Positions 11,732 to 24,890 are shown, counted from the stretch's first letter. The stretch is DNA of 64,000 nt from Vandiemenella viatica (GCA_031002005.1 JARYHS010013630.1:242241539-242305538), one strand, 5' to 3'. Numbers and translations: made by a program. The notes: generated by a model not told the origin, from the letters alone.

Positions 11732-12150
11732 CAGTGACGTAGCTAGGTCAACAAGTGCCCCGGTGCAATTTATTTTGGGCCCTCAGGCCAGATGGGCGAC
11801 CTTTTTTTTTTGTTTTGTGTTGCTGGTAGGGGTCCCCTGAGCTGATGGCGGGGGCCCCTGAATTGTGCTTGTGGGCCCCCTGAGCAGTGGTTGGGGGTCC
11901 CCCTGAGCAGTGAGCCCTTTGTGAGGGGATTCCTGTGTCTCAGGGACCCCCTTAGACGACGGTAGAGCTGAAAAAAAAGGTCTGCGGTTTGCCGTGAAGG
12001 CCCGTGGGCCCTCTGAACTGCGCTTGGGGGCCCTCAGAGGTGCGCTTGGGAGCCCCCTGAGGTGCGCTTGAGGGTCCCCTGAGGTATGCTAGGGGGCCCC
12101 TTGAGCGTAGGGGCCCCGGTGTACTGCCCCGCCTAGCCCCATAGTACCCG
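11732..12150. mobile_element. Short element with GC-rich minisatellite core
   Basis: The left side begins CAGTGACGTAGCTAGG and then GTGCCCCGGTGCA; the right side, on the other strand, reads GGGGCTAGGCGGGGCAG and ACCGGGGCCCC. This partial symmetry resembles the ends of hAT-like MITEs. The core (11820-12115) is a 25-28 bp minisatellite with repeated CTGAGGTGCGCTTGGGGGCC-like units. Limits are uncertain and no target duplication was found. The 79-codon frame on the minus strand is a product of the repeat. Confidence 0.5.
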
Positions 12151-15100
12151 CACCTGCCGCCTAAACATCTATGTACTGCCTGATATTGCACGGTCGTATC
12201 ACGGAATACATGCTCCTTATTATTATTGTGTGGACAAAAGCATTAAAGAAGCAGCATCAAACAATGTCATTACCTATTATTACATATATTTTTTAGTTTT
12301 TTTGGATTCTAGTTTCACCACTCGTCGACTTCGAGACGATTAGAGCTGGGAGAGGGTGGTATCAAGGAACAGGATGGAATTCAGCGCTCACCCAACTAGT
12401 CTTGGTACCATCCTCATGGACGCATAGGAAGGAAGTATGCCTTATTAAACAACAAAATATATAGACGTAGAATGTACTCCACTATGAGAACTTGAACAAA
12501 ACATTTTAAGAAATTTTGTAAAGCACACATATTTTATAAGTCTTGGTGTACTGCTAAAAAGTATTTTTAATTGTCCATGAAGGGGAAAACAAATGATATA
12601 GAAATAAAAATGAGATATAATGTTTTATTATTTACAAATAATATCAAATTTTTATATAATCAAATCACTTCATATCTTCAGGTGATGCTGCATTCATAAT
12701 GTCCAGGTTGATGATTTCCTAAATTTTGGCTAACATTACAAATGAAATCGTGAAACACTAGCAAATATTTATATGCAATGTGTTCCAGTTAAGAGTTGAT
12801 AAAGGATACATTCAGAATATAGGGATCAACTGATTTTTATACTTGAGCACGAGAAATTGAGAAATGACACAGTGGAGCACGAGAAATACCATTTATCACA
12901 GTGTGTCATAAAAATCTTTGTGGTATCTCACCACTTGTAGATGATACAACCTCTGGTCATAGCAGGGCAGGCATCAAGTAGGTCAAGCATACGTATTACG
13001 GAAAAACATACTGTTTGAGCCACATACTCACTTCGTCAACTGACAGTGTGGCCATCGAATGGAAAGCTCGTTTGCTGATTACTGTCAGATAAATCGGACA
13101 CTGTGTCAAATACCTGGATACCATACCCCATTCTTCATATGATAAAGTAACTTTGTTCTGTTCAACTTTTTCAAGACCAATATAGGTGCAAAATCTAGTT
13201 TCAATGACTGTCCGAATCACATGCAGTTAACTGTTATGCTGACGCGAACAGGAGCGCATGTCGTGACATCGCTTTTAAAGACGTGGCATTGTGTTGTCTA
13301 GGTGGAGAGATGGGGTAGAGAAATAACAGACAAGCCGATTCCTGAACATAATTACAGTGTTGCTGTCGCAGTATGTATTGGATATCATGATATTCAAACC
13401 CGATCCTACTTGCTCTGTGACCGGAAGTTGCTGTCTGACCGGAAATCCGATTACCGGTCGGAAGTGGTTATCTGACTGGCATTGATCCGATTGGAAGTGG
13501 TTATTAGATCGGAAAGCGAAAGTGGCTTATCACTGATCAGCGCTGTGCTCTCTTACTTATCATATTAACGCTCTTTTGAGTTGTTACCGGTAATCCTGTT
13601 TACTTTTAGTACATTTTAGTTTCCATCTGTTATAGTACTCTGTACTTCTCCCTCCGGACTCAGACTGTGCATTCAGTTTATTTATAATAACCTCACATTG
13701 CTCTAATATGTTACAACTTCGATAAACAGCTAAAACTCGCATCTCTCCCCTCCCTCCTGAACTCTAACCTGAAAAGTCATGTTTATTTAAAACCAACAAT
13801 AGTTGCAGTCATTATTAGTGTGTATCATCGTCATACTTTGTATGTATCTCTGCGTTACACTCCATAATCGTCAGGGAAATAAGTCACTGTTTGGCACTTC
13901 ATAGTTTAAGGGAGGGAGGGGGGGAGGAGAGATAGACCGTTACGCTAGGAAGAGTTACTTAATTTCCTGGCGAGATGTATTACTCTTCCCGTTGCGAGTA
14001 TTTCTATGTACACGTTTCACGTCATGAGACATATCGCAGTTTTAAATTAGACAACAAGGTTTTAAACTGTGAAAACTTAATCCAAATAGATATGGTAGAT
14101 TTTTTCTGATGTATGTAACAAGAAGTCCCACAGAAACCGCTGCTTATAGATTGATTTACGAAGTGAATTACTCCTGCACATAGGCAACCACATATGCTCG
14201 TCAGTAGTTCTAACTGCATACACCGTATAAATCAGCAAGATAAAGTTGCATGGACCGCCGGATTTTATATTCTGTTCTATACCAAACTTGGATTCCATAA
14301 TAATTTTTTTTTTTTAGCATTATTCCAGTAATTAGGCTCTTCTTGGCTGAACGGACACTTGTTGACAATAACTTGAATTAGTTCTGAGTCACCTACAGTA
14401 TATTACGCGTTAGATTTTCAAGTGTATACATTAACAACTCTGTTGAATCATTTCATTGAGAAGATAAACAATAACTCAGGTAGTTGAGAGCTAAGAATTA
14501 ATGCTGGTCAGGCCCGCATTTAGGCTTTATGGGCCCCTGGGCTATACATGTCGGCTGTGGCATAACAATTTGTGGGCAACCTTTTCCTTTTTTATCGCCA
14601 TTGTAATACCTTATACACTCTATCAGATGATGAAACAGCATAGTCTCACACACTAAAATTATCCCTTTACCTGTGCGAAAATCTTCTCGTATTTAAGTGG
14701 GCCTGTTGGTATAACGTGAGTACAAAAGTATGTCATCTGCTTTCTGTCGAGTGTCTCTTCCATTCTTTCTCTGAAACTTACAATATGTTAGGAAAGACCT
14801 CAAAAAATAAAAAATAAAATAAAGTTCGAATTTTCATAGATAAATTTTCACTACTTCAAGCTTAATTCACTGGTTCTTTTTATGTATAGCATATATATCT
14901 CTCGGAATATTCCATTACAACAGTATTCCAGTATAAATTTCACAGTTCTATATTACTTTGAGTTACAGTCACAATTCCTAATGTTTCTAGAATATTTTCC
15001 AGCTATCTCTAATTTATTATTTCATTCGCATGTATGCTGCTCACTGATGATTGACATTTGTTTGCGATTAATAAAAATTTCTAACAGTTCGTAATACTCA

Positions 15101-15440
15101 TTTGCATATAAGTTGCACAATTATGGATAATACACGTACTTCTGCGGTTTCAGGCTTCACTGATCTAAGTAGTGCCGAATAATTATCTTGGTTCATTCGC
15201 ATCCCTAACTAACGACCTCTCACGGTCTCACTAATACAACAAAGGCTAAGCACTTGGCCTCAACGAACTAGCCAAACTCGGAGCGACTGCTATAAAGACC
15301 ACCTATCACGGAAATATTACTTTGCATCGACGAAACACATTGAAAAAATTGAATAAACTTACTCCCCTAAAATCCATACTTCGACAAACTTAGGAAACAG
15401 TTTCCCTACTTTAAAGAATTTAAATGATGAGCATCTACGC
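12151..15440. other. Long stretch without a supported gene
   Basis: Mostly AT-rich DNA. At 12996-13220 a minus-strand frame of 74 codons (VTLSYEEWGM near its middle) has no recognised family. A short degenerate array of GGAAGTGGTTAT/CCGGTCGG units sits at 13420-13520. A line GGCCCGCATTTAGGCTTTATGGGCCCCTGGGC at about 14511-14551, given here only by position and its GGCCC ends, may be a decayed MITE end. No splice-compatible gene seen. Confidence 0.4.
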
Positions 15441-15444
15441 CCCT

Positions 15445-17840
15445 AGGCTGACAAATCTACATCTACATATGTATTCTGCAATTTATAAATTTACGGGTTG
15501 TAGAGGGTCCTTTGCACCAAAATTAATCTCTACTCCGTGCATTACAATCCCGAATAACACGAGGAAACAAAGCATTCATATAAGCATCAGAGCGGCATCT
15601 TATTTCTCCAATCTTATCACTCCTGTCATTACGGCTCAAATAGGTTGGTGGACGTAGTATTTCATCGCACTCGTAAGTAGACATGTTTACCAATAAGTTC
15701 AAACGAAACCAACGTCGTCTGTCTTCTAGAGTATCCCAACCCATCAATTCTGTGACGTTTTCATAAGGACTGTAGCAAGCATTCACGAATCAAGAGGCTC
15801 TTGTCTGTACTTTCTCTACATTTCAATCAGCCCTTTACGAAACGGCTGCCAAACGGCGTAGCAGTAGTCCAAATGTGGACGCACTTGAGTTTTGTTCCCT
15901 TTCTCCTTTGATTGTGCATTATAATGTTTAAGATTCCACCTATTAATCGCAGCCTAGAATTAGCTCTACCTACGACCGAATTAATCTGCAAGTCCCATTT
16001 CATGTTGTTTTGTACTGTTAGTCCCAAATACTTCACGGAAACGATCACATAAATAACTGTACTGATTACTTTGTATTTTTGAACAACTGATTGCTTTTGT
16101 TAGTTATGGGCATTGCCTTGAACTCTTTACACATCCACATTGCATTGAATTTCTAAGCAATTGGCCGAATTCCTTACTTCTCTATAGATAACCGCACCAT
16201 CAGCAAACTGCTCATAGTCTCCAAGATCGTTCACGAAAATTAAGAAAAGAAGTGGTACTATTACACTTCCCTGAGGGACATGCGATGTAACATTTAGTTT
16301 AGAAGAGGCTCCTCCATCAACGACTACGTACTGCGACCGATCAGTTAGAAAATACTTTATCCGATATACCATACGCTCGAATCTACGCTAAAAGTTGGTT
16401 GTGAGGCACAGAATCGAAGTCTTTCTGAAAATACAGAAAAAATGCATCAGTTTGTGAACCTGTATAAATAATTTTCATTACGTCATGTGAAAATAGGGTG
16501 AGCTGTGTTTCACATGATCTTATCTCCCAAAATCAGTTTTGGTTCGGGAAGTTCATAATGTTTGAACATATAATATGCTCCAAACCTCTACTACAATCAG
16601 ATGTTATAGATATGGGACGGTAGTTACCAGGATCTCCTTTTTTTAAAATCAGAGTTACATGCGCGATTTTCCAGTCGGAAGGTGTTTCTAGGCTCTTCTA
16701 AGGATTTACAGTACTGTATATATCAGACAGATAAGCTCCTATTTCCCCCGCGTATTCTAAAAAAAAAAACTCTTATTAGGATTCCATCCGGGCTCGGTGC
16801 TTTCCCCCACTTCATGAGCTTTAATTGCTTTGTAATAACTGCAGTATCCGTTCATAACTAGTCCATTTCTAACTCCACAACACATGGGAAAACGGGTACG
16901 CTATCCTTATTTTCATCAATGAGTGAATTTTTTAATTCTACGTTAAGTACGTTAGCTTTACCACGGCTTTCTTTAACCTCAAAACCATTGTGAATTAGTA
17001 CTGGCCTATTGTTGTCACCACAACTGACTTTTCGAACGTACGATAAAAATTTCTTGGGGTTCTCTGTGAGGCTCTTAGAAAGAGAGTTGCGACGGAAATT
17101 ATTAAGGCCTCACGCATCGCATTTTTAACACGGCGTCCTCTTAAATCATCTATGATTTCTTAGTCAGTACGACACCCCGTCCTTCTCGAGGGTGCGTGTA
17201 TCCTCCTTTAATTTTTGAATAATCTTTTAACTTCAAGCCTGTACCATGCTGGATTATTCCCCTCCTTTTCTGTCCATTTTGGTGTATGAATGTCCATATC
17301 TTCCCTGACAATATGTATAAATCAATGCCACATCTCTTCGACAGTGCCTCTTGTTAACATGAAGGTATGGTAATTATTCCTTAGTTAAGATCTAAAACGC
17401 CTCTTTGAGGCTTTATCGAATCTGTACAAAATCCATTCTTTTCCCCTTTTTCGCTCAGTTATTGATTTGACGGTTGAAATGGCCCTATTGTGGTTACTTA
17501 CTCCTGTGGTTCTTGAAATGTGAGTGAATAATTCTGGCCTATTGTTAACCACAAGATCTAAAATGTTTTCGCTACCATTATGCCACCACGTTGGTTCTTT
17601 AACCAGCTGCTCGAAATAGTGATTTGAGAACAGATCGAGAATGACTTCAGACGCTGCCTTATTCCCACCACCAGCAACGTTAACGTAATTACTCCAGTCG
17701 ATATAAGACAGGTTGAAATCCCCTCTAGTATTATAGCGTGATCCTGAAAACGATGAGTGATATTATTTACATTATTTCTTAACTCCTCGGTAACAGTTAC
17801 GCCGGCATCAGGTCGACGGTAGATAGTGCCAATGACAAAT
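15445..17840 (-). pseudogene. LINE family A, antisense degenerate copy
   Basis: The minus strand repeats the order of the element at 51067-53915 with many stops and frameshifts. Seen are GTIYRRPDAGV of the endonuclease (near 17805), HVPQGSVIVPLLF with FADG in place of FADD (16190-16300), KYLGLTVQNNMKWD (15990-16040) and the C-terminal YSPYENVTEL / PPTYLSRNDRSDKI (15530-15775). The 3' end carries the same ATGTAGATGTAGA tail (15455-15475). The endonuclease start is missing, so the copy is 5'-truncated at about 17840. Confidence 0.85.
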
Positions 17841-18210
17841 TAGCTATGCCGATATCTGATGGCAGCTCGCTACAGCATACACCCTTCACCCAGCCGCCAG
17901 TAGGAAGAGAAGATAACCTCCGACCCAAGGCGGCAAGCATCATCAAGCATCACAATCTGCAGCCGGCTGTACCCTGTCCGTTCTATGGCATATGGTTTTA
18001 CATCTCGAATCAGGCAACCCGGAATACACATCGAATGGACATTGGTTTTTCCCCGAACAATCCGACATTTCAATTGGAGGTTCTAAACCGCATAACGTTA
18101 AAGCTGCCGACCACCAGAATCCCCTTCTGAAATTGCTCAGATCTAGAAGGCGAGGGGAGGAGGTCTCCCAATTCATAGGATAACGATTGTGAGACTGAGT
18201 CAACAGTAAC
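17841..18210. other. Unrecognised block left of a SINE
   Basis: Open frames exist on both strands (94 codons plus; 89 codons minus) but neither has a known domain. The minus-strand frame runs on into the sequence beyond the SINE at 18224-18455 when the SINE is ignored, so both sides belong to one pre-existing repeat or element. Confidence 0.35.
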
Positions 18211-18223
18211 AATACATCAAACC

Positions 18224-18455
18224 CATCGAGCGTGGAGGGTCAGCGGTTAACGCTCTGGCCTCGCATTCGTGAGGACACCAATTCGAATTCCCGTCCGGGC
18301 ATCCAGGTTTGGGTTTTTTATGTTTGTCCATGCCAGGATGCCGGGATGCTTCTTTCAAAATGCCATGGCCGAATTCCATCCCGTTCCTTGTCCCTAGTCC
18401 AATCCCGCCTGTAATTATCTCGACGTTGATGTGGCGTAAGGCCATAAGAAAAGAA
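18224..18455 (+). mobile_element. tRNA-derived SINE, family A, with 13-bp TSD
   Basis: The head has TCAGCGGTTAACGCTCTGG (A-box region) and ATTCGAATTCCC (B-box), the tail GATGTGGCGTAAGGCCATA then AAGAAA. The direct repeat AATACATCAAACC flanks it at 18211-18223 and 18456-18468. Confidence 0.88.
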
Positions 18456-18468
18456 AATACATCAAACC

Positions 18469-19410
18469 AGTTGGACAGTTGCGCATGCTCATTTTCCTGG
18501 CCTTTAAGCCTGTTCGACTGTCCCCGCATGCTGCTTCAAATTCTAGTCACCAGACGCCAGTCATCGACAGGCGACCGAGGCACAGCTATTCAGCCTGGGT
18601 TACAGATGCATTGGTTGAAATGGGAGAATCTGTGGGCGGCATGGCTACATCAGTGTCACCCATATATCATCTGCTCCAACCGTTCACAGCAACTTCCAGC
18701 TGTGTAACTTTCGCTAATAGTGCTGCAAGCTGTGTGCGCAGATCAGGCGCTTCAGCTTGCGTCTGTACATAGCAATCACAGTCCCTAAACTTACTATCCT
18801 TTTTTCTTTTTAAAAAAAAAGACGAAAAAAAAATTGGAACAGGAACAGAAAAGCTGATGTGAGATTTACTTCTACACAGTACACTGATATCACACGTCAA
18901 ATACAGCAGACATTACATGAGAAACTAGGCTGCTGCCCTTAACGATGAGCCCTGGGTACAATCAATAATATAAAAGCAAAAGATAAATACAATGCGAAAC
19001 TCGGCTACTGTTGGTAACTGCCACTCGACCGCTACCGATGAGCACTGACTCTCAGAGATTAAACTATACAATGTGCCTCACTAAAAGATAAAATACAACA
19101 CGAAACTACATAAGCGGCTACTCAACTTCTACTAACGTGTAATGGCGACAAACAGTGATGAAATAGCTGACACACGCAAGTATACGTCTGCACGAATAAC
19201 TGGTGAAAGGATCCTAACTGCCCACGTACACTCTTGCTACTGGTGAAAGAACCCCTTCTCACATTACTCCCATATTTATGCTTTCTGTCTAAACTTCTCA
19301 TTCTGATGCAATTTACCGACGCGTCTCTACAAGGCGTTTCTTGCACGGAAGAACTTCGGTGCATTATTTTCTCCTAAAATTACTGTAAAAAGCCTGAATA
19401 ATATCTTTAT

Positions 19411-19415
<5 letters not shown>
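18469..19415 (-). repeat. Possible 5' region of a retroelement with about 3 tandem units
   Basis: From 18900 to 19140 a GAAACT(A/C)GGCTGCTG... ACCGATGAGC(A/C)CTGA block recurs about three times at 75-105 bp spacing. To its left on the minus strand a frame (18900-18667) ends in a heptad-like coiled-coil segment (LRTQLAALLAKVTQLEVAV). Tandem monomers followed by a coiled-coil frame recall the promoter and ORF1 of some LINEs, but no family match was made and the link to the LINE at 15445-17840 is unproven. Confidence 0.3.

Positions 19416-19476
<61 letters not shown>
19416..19476. repeat. 61-base T homopolymer
   Basis: An uninterrupted T run. It could be the poly(A) tail of a minus-strand retroposon to its right or a simple expansion; no body is recognised. 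Confidence 0.9.
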
Positions 19477-19479
<3 letters not shown>

Positions 19480-20754
19480 GAGCATTAGAACAGTCACAAC
19501 ACTTTGAACACTGTTTTTATCCGCCTGCTGCCCGATGTGTGCCCGACCTAATTGAGTTTACTATCATAAGTGAGTGCAAGATATTAAATTTAGTTCTTCA
19601 ACAAGAAATTCATTCCCAGCCCTATAATCATAAAAACTTTATTTATTTTTATCTGTGTTCTTAATCAGCTTTTTTTATTATTCTCGTATCAAAAACATCA
19701 AAATACACAGTTAAATACATTGTGCAAATCAACAACTTTAAACTCACTTAGCCCAGCTGACTCTACTTGGCAATTATATTCATTCCTTGTTGACCTACCA
19801 AGCTAGGTATGCTGCAGCACAAGCAACAATCAGTCTTTAAAATTTACTGGTAGTCGTGAGTTTATTTCCTTAGTGTCGAAAACAATAGTGTTAATAAATT
19901 CATCACAAAAAATTTCCATTGCTGAAAAAACAAGTAGATTTGGAAAATTCTTAAAATGGAATTGCAGATTTTAAAGCATGGTCGGATTTTTTTTATTGTC
20001 TCGTGCTCTTCTTTGTACCTGTTGTTTTATAAGTAAATATCTGTTTCGGATGATACCTATTTGGGTGGAGAGAAAATTTTGGTGTATCAGTTGTATTGTC
20101 TGATAGTAAAAATATCTTGGAATATGGGTTTAATTTTGTTCTGACCAAGAAAGTGTTGATCATGTTTACCTGTGTATTTCGGAAAATAGGCTGCATGGTA
20201 AAAATTTGTATGGTTTTTTACTGTTGTTTTTTCCACTTCATTGTAATTCTTACAAATCTATATTTCTTAGCCTTACGTCTTTGGTAGCATAGTACAATGT
20301 TTCAGAACTCTAAGGCCACAGACAAATCGAAATTCGGATATTTTTTTATCGTCTTAAATGTGAAAAAAATTGACTCACATTTAGGGTTAAAAAATTTGAA
20401 CCCAATAAGAAGAAAATTATGTCCTATGATTTAAGGACAAGACTGATTTTCGCCTTCCAAATTTGCTTTTGAGTCGACTTATTAAGTGGAAGTTCTACAA
20501 AGACAAGGATGCAGAGACAGCTGAGGCCTTGCTCTTTGAGAAATACGAATGGGACAAGGACGCACGTAATGCCGTCTATATTCTTATGCTGCCATATGGC
20601 AGCAGTCACGCACATCAGAATGTATGAGGCGATAATATTAGGCCGTTAAGTAAGTCACTGTTCGTATTCTGATTTTTAACGTAGCATTAATAATGTGAGC
20701 TGCGAAACTGAGTTATTTTTATTTTTTTATTTTCTTAGTTCTAATTATTATTTC
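19477..20754. other. Intergenic DNA, nothing recognised
   Basis: AT-rich sequence with short frames only. Confidence 0.45.
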
Positions 20755-21045
20755 TTTAAAATAGGAAAAATTTCTTCTTAATACATTTTGTAAACATTTT
20801 TTATGATGACCAGGATCATGGAATTTGTTTATTCCGTTATAGAAATTCATTTATTGTAGTTCCTTTCTATTTACGGATATCACCCATCGTTGGCGCACGT
20901 TTCTTCAGTGCTCTACAATGAACATGGCCACATGGGGTCACTCACTTTTCGCAAGAAATCGTGACTTACAGAAAATGGATGTGAAATAAATAATTACAAG
21001 CCGACGAAGCTATTAAAGTGAGTTAAAATTGAAAATTCAGCTTTC
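20755..21045 (+). repeat. Direct repeat, copy 1
   Basis: Shares with 22945-23255, in the same order, AAATTTCTTCTTAAT(A/C)CATTTT, ATGA(T/C)GACCAG, TTACGGATATCACCCATCGT, GTTTCTTCAGTG, CTTTTCGCAAGAAAT(C/T)GTGA and AAATGGATGTGAAAT. The second copy lies 2.19 kb downstream in the same orientation. This is a duplicated block or two copies of an unnamed repeat. Confidence 0.8.
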
Positions 21046-22944
21046 CAATGATCGTTACAATCGATTAGAATTCATACTACTAGTTGAGCTGAAAAAAATT
21101 GTATACTTAAAACTGAATGTGTTGGACGAAAAAGGAAATATAAACAAGTTTGTAGTTAGTATTGTTTGTGAGAAACATTTTTGTATTAATAGAAATTTTG
21201 TATTGAAACCTTTTTAAGAAACTAAACTTCGTGATACCACCCAGAGATCGGAAAAGTCTCTTAAAAGAAAGGGAATCTCCATCCCTTACTCACAAGCTTT
21301 AAACAAAATTAAAGGCACTGCCAAACAGCAATGAAACAGGCTTTCAAAAAATATTGAGGGTGGTGCAGTTCCAGACATATAGCAGAAAACGGAAGAAATT
21401 CTGAGCTTAGAGCTGAAAAATGATAAGGTTGTATGAATTTTCTTTTACTGTCGATATCTTCAGATTAACTGCAAAGGTTGAGTACATAGAAAATAAAAGT
21501 GACAGAAAGGGCAGAAATTTGTAAGCGTGTATAAAAGTAAAAGATATTATTCACGTGTTTTAAGCTTCATACACCAATGAACTTCTGATAAAATTTTTAT
21601 CAAAAAACGCAAACTAAAAACAACTTTCATCCACATTCAAAGCGATAGAGAAAGCATTAAATTATCGGACAAATGAGATTTGCAGATTTTAGTGGATATT
21701 TAGGTATATTTTTAAATAGAAGATTTTTTCACTTTACAGGACTTTCTTTAGTTAAAGTGGAAAAATACAAATGTAAATTTACGTAACAGACTACTACCTT
21801 TTGTAATACTTCCAGGAACAATCTGAGTAAAATGAGATTATAGATATGAAAATATCACCTTGTAAGTTCCAGAAAATTGAATGTAATGAACATTGGAGAT
21901 GTAAAGGAGAGCTGCCTACGAATAAGATTCTTTAAGTCGATCCTTCTATGATACGTCGTGTAGCTGCAATGTTTCAGTGACATAGTGTCTGCTTAGCGCC
22001 CACTGCGCACATCCGACGGCCTGGAGAACCTGCTCCCAAGTTCAGTGCGCGGTCGTCCCAGGAATTCCCCGTCTGCTACGTCATGCGTGAGCAACCGGTT
22101 TCATTGCCTTTACTACTTTTATTTCTCTGATGTAACCAACTTTCGACTAGTTGAATAAATTTCTATTGAGTAACTTTTATGCTCATAATGTTCGAAATGA
22201 CAATTAGTAAATGGAGATAAGAAGAATATGTCTTTTATTGATCTACGACCAAGCAGAGATAGCTTTTAAAATATAACCAGCTAGATCATTCTTTGTGGCA
22301 TAAAACGCATCTCTCTCATCTTATCACACTGCCTCCGGGAATAATGGCGCTGAGCTTCTTAAAGTGATTTAGAAAAATGCAATTTTCAAGTGATCGTCAC
22401 GGTGTTAAGAACTTTGCAAGACACTGTGTTATTGGGGTGTTCACGATTTCTTTTAACTTAAGGTTGTACTGTGTATTTGCCTTCTGAAGGAGTCTTTTCG
22501 ATGGTATAGTTATAAAATACCAAGATTAGGTACATTAATAAAAATTATATCGTCTAAAACATTACTGAAAAACTAAAATTTGGATTCGCTCCTTACTTCA
22601 AATAAATTATATTAAGCGAAAAGAATTATTTTTGAGAAATTAAAAATTGGAACTCATACATTTTACACTACTGACTTTTCAGTTTTGGCGAACATTGCGA
22701 AAAAAGTCATTAATTTTAATGACGGTATTACTTATGTTCCTTCCTTGAATGGCATAAACATGAAGAATTGTTGAACTGATGTGATCGCTTTTTACACAAT
22801 ATTGAAAATTTTTGGCGAGATTGAAACGTAGGTGATGAATTCTTTATCTCAATAACACATCCTGTATAGTTTATAAAATCATTTATGAACCACGAAAGTG
22901 TTAAGCTGGGTTATCTTTTTTCGTACATCTAATTTTTGTATCTT
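21046..22944. other. Intergenic DNA between two direct repeats
   Basis: No gene recognised. A GC-richer segment at 21980-22090 has no frame of note. Confidence 0.4.
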
Positions 22945-23255
22945 CGAAAAAAGAAAAAAATTCTTCTTAATCCATTTTTTAAACATTTTTGATGACGACC
23001 AGTGCAGTGGAATTTATTGTTTATTCTGTTATAAAAATTCATTTTTTGTAGTTCCTTTTAAGTTACGGATATCACCCATCGTTGGCACGTTTCTTCAGTG
23101 TCCATCGGACAGTGAATGTGGAGTCAGACACTTTTCGCAAGAAATTGTGAGTTAGTTTAGAATTTGAAAGTACTTAGAGTAAATGGATGTGAAATTATTA
23201 CTAGCAAGCCAACTAAGCTAATGAAGGAAGTTCAAGTTGAAATTCAGCTATTCAA
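22945..23255 (+). repeat. Direct repeat, copy 2
   Basis: Partner of 20755-21045, with the same ordered blocks; differs by small indels such as the loss of two bases after GTTGGC and of about 20 bases before CACTTTTCGC. The short frame here is not a gene. Confidence 0.8.
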
Positions 23256-23664
23256 TTCAACCTCGTGGAACCTTCTAAATTTCACTAATGATTACAGACA
23301 AAAATTTTTATTTTGTTGAATTATGTGATGGAGTTTTTATTTAATTTGGACACGATTCGCCTCTAGTCGAGGTGTCTTCAACGATCCAATATTTTCTGTA
23401 ATAGGTTTTCAGTTTATAAATTTTGTACTGACCGACGTGTTTGTTTGAAACCAATTTTATTCTAATCATGCTCACATTGGATGGGGCATGTTGCATGAAG
23501 TCACAAGTGGACAGCTACCACACCTCACTACAGAAATGTAATTGAAGGTGAACTACAATACCTATATTAAAGTCTAATTGTAGTAAAATTCAAACAAACT
23601 GGTCTGTTTTTTTTTTTTTAAATAATTTAAACTGTAAATATATTTCAGAAAACGCTGACGATAT
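23256..23664. other. Intergenic DNA, nothing recognised
   Basis: AT-rich spacer; no element ends seen. Confidence 0.45.
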
Positions 23665-23840
23665 CTCGACATTGACGTCAGCGTTAACGTGCTGACCTCG
23701 CATTCGGAACGACGTAGGTTCGAATCGCCGTCCGGCCAATCAGTGTTCGGTTTTTCATGGTTTTTCAAAAAAGGCCATGGGGAATTCCTTCCGTCTTTTA
23801 GTGACTCTGATTTCAATGAGGCGTAAAGCCATAAAAAAAC
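23665..23840 (+). mobile_element. tRNA-derived SINE, family A
   Basis: Head GTCAGCGTTAACGTGCTGACC and GGTTCGAATCGCC, tail AATGAGGCGTAAAGCCATA with an A tail. Shorter in the middle than the 18224 copy. Confidence 0.75.
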
Positions 23841-23899
23841 ACCTCCAGGAGAGACAAAACGCGTCGAAAATTAACTCAAATGCGACAACAGTTGCATTG

Positions 23900-23938
<39 letters not shown>

Positions 23939-24890
23939 ATCATTTATTATTTTAACAAGGTAGCCCCTACTGATCTGCAATGATTATGTATGAAAATTAT
24001 TAGTCACACTTTCATTCCTCCGATATTACCCAGCGCGTTTGATCTTGCTGTAGTAAATTTTGGTATACTAACAACAGGAAGGTTCACTTCAGATATTAGC
24101 TGCAGAAATATTTACTTCCTGTGATTGTCGTAACAAAGAAATGCTATACCTTACATCAAAGATTCAGTTCTACGTTTTATATAAATTTTAGTATGGTGTC
24201 GTCAGCAAAATAAAATGTATATTAGGATGATACATAAACTGAAAAATCCAGGGCAAGGGAAATAACAACTTTGGCCCAAGCAGTCTACTTATGTCAAAGA
24301 ACAAAACGGTGTTCCTTTGCTCTTTCGAGTTAAGGTCTCGCAGCTGCATTTATAATCACGTGCTGTATCTATCTTGTGTCTTTTCCGTTTTGATTACCAA
24401 GAAAACGCAGAATCCCCGAAATACCATGAATTATTTAAATCAGCTTATGACTACATAATTAAAAAATAAGGATGGAAATTGTAATACTTTTCATCACTTC
24501 TGTGAGACTCTAATGGACAAATAAAAAAGAACAGAAAATAAAATAATATCCGATCAAAAAAGATAGACAAAAAGCGGAAGAATAAAACATGAAAGGATAA
24601 GAGTAGAGTGACTAAGGCAAATTCGGAAACAAGCAAAAAATTTTGTTTGATGGCGATGTAGAAAGAGTGATAATTTTGTGTGTACTCTGAAGACGATACT
24701 TTTATGTCACATATAATAATCCTGTTCCTAAAATTTTTATATTGTTTAGAAAATTATTTTTACTTTTACTTCATCCAGAAATATTACTGACTGTTACCTG
24801 CAACTCCGTTCACGTGGGCTGTTAATGAAAAGATGTTGTGTCATACTTAACAAATCGCAAGGCGAGGGGGGAGGGGAGGGGGAAACTTGT
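23841..24890. other. Intergenic DNA with a T run
   Basis: A 28-base T homopolymer lies at 23900-23927. A G-rich patch at 24862-24880 precedes the tandem repeat. No gene recognised. Confidence 0.45.
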
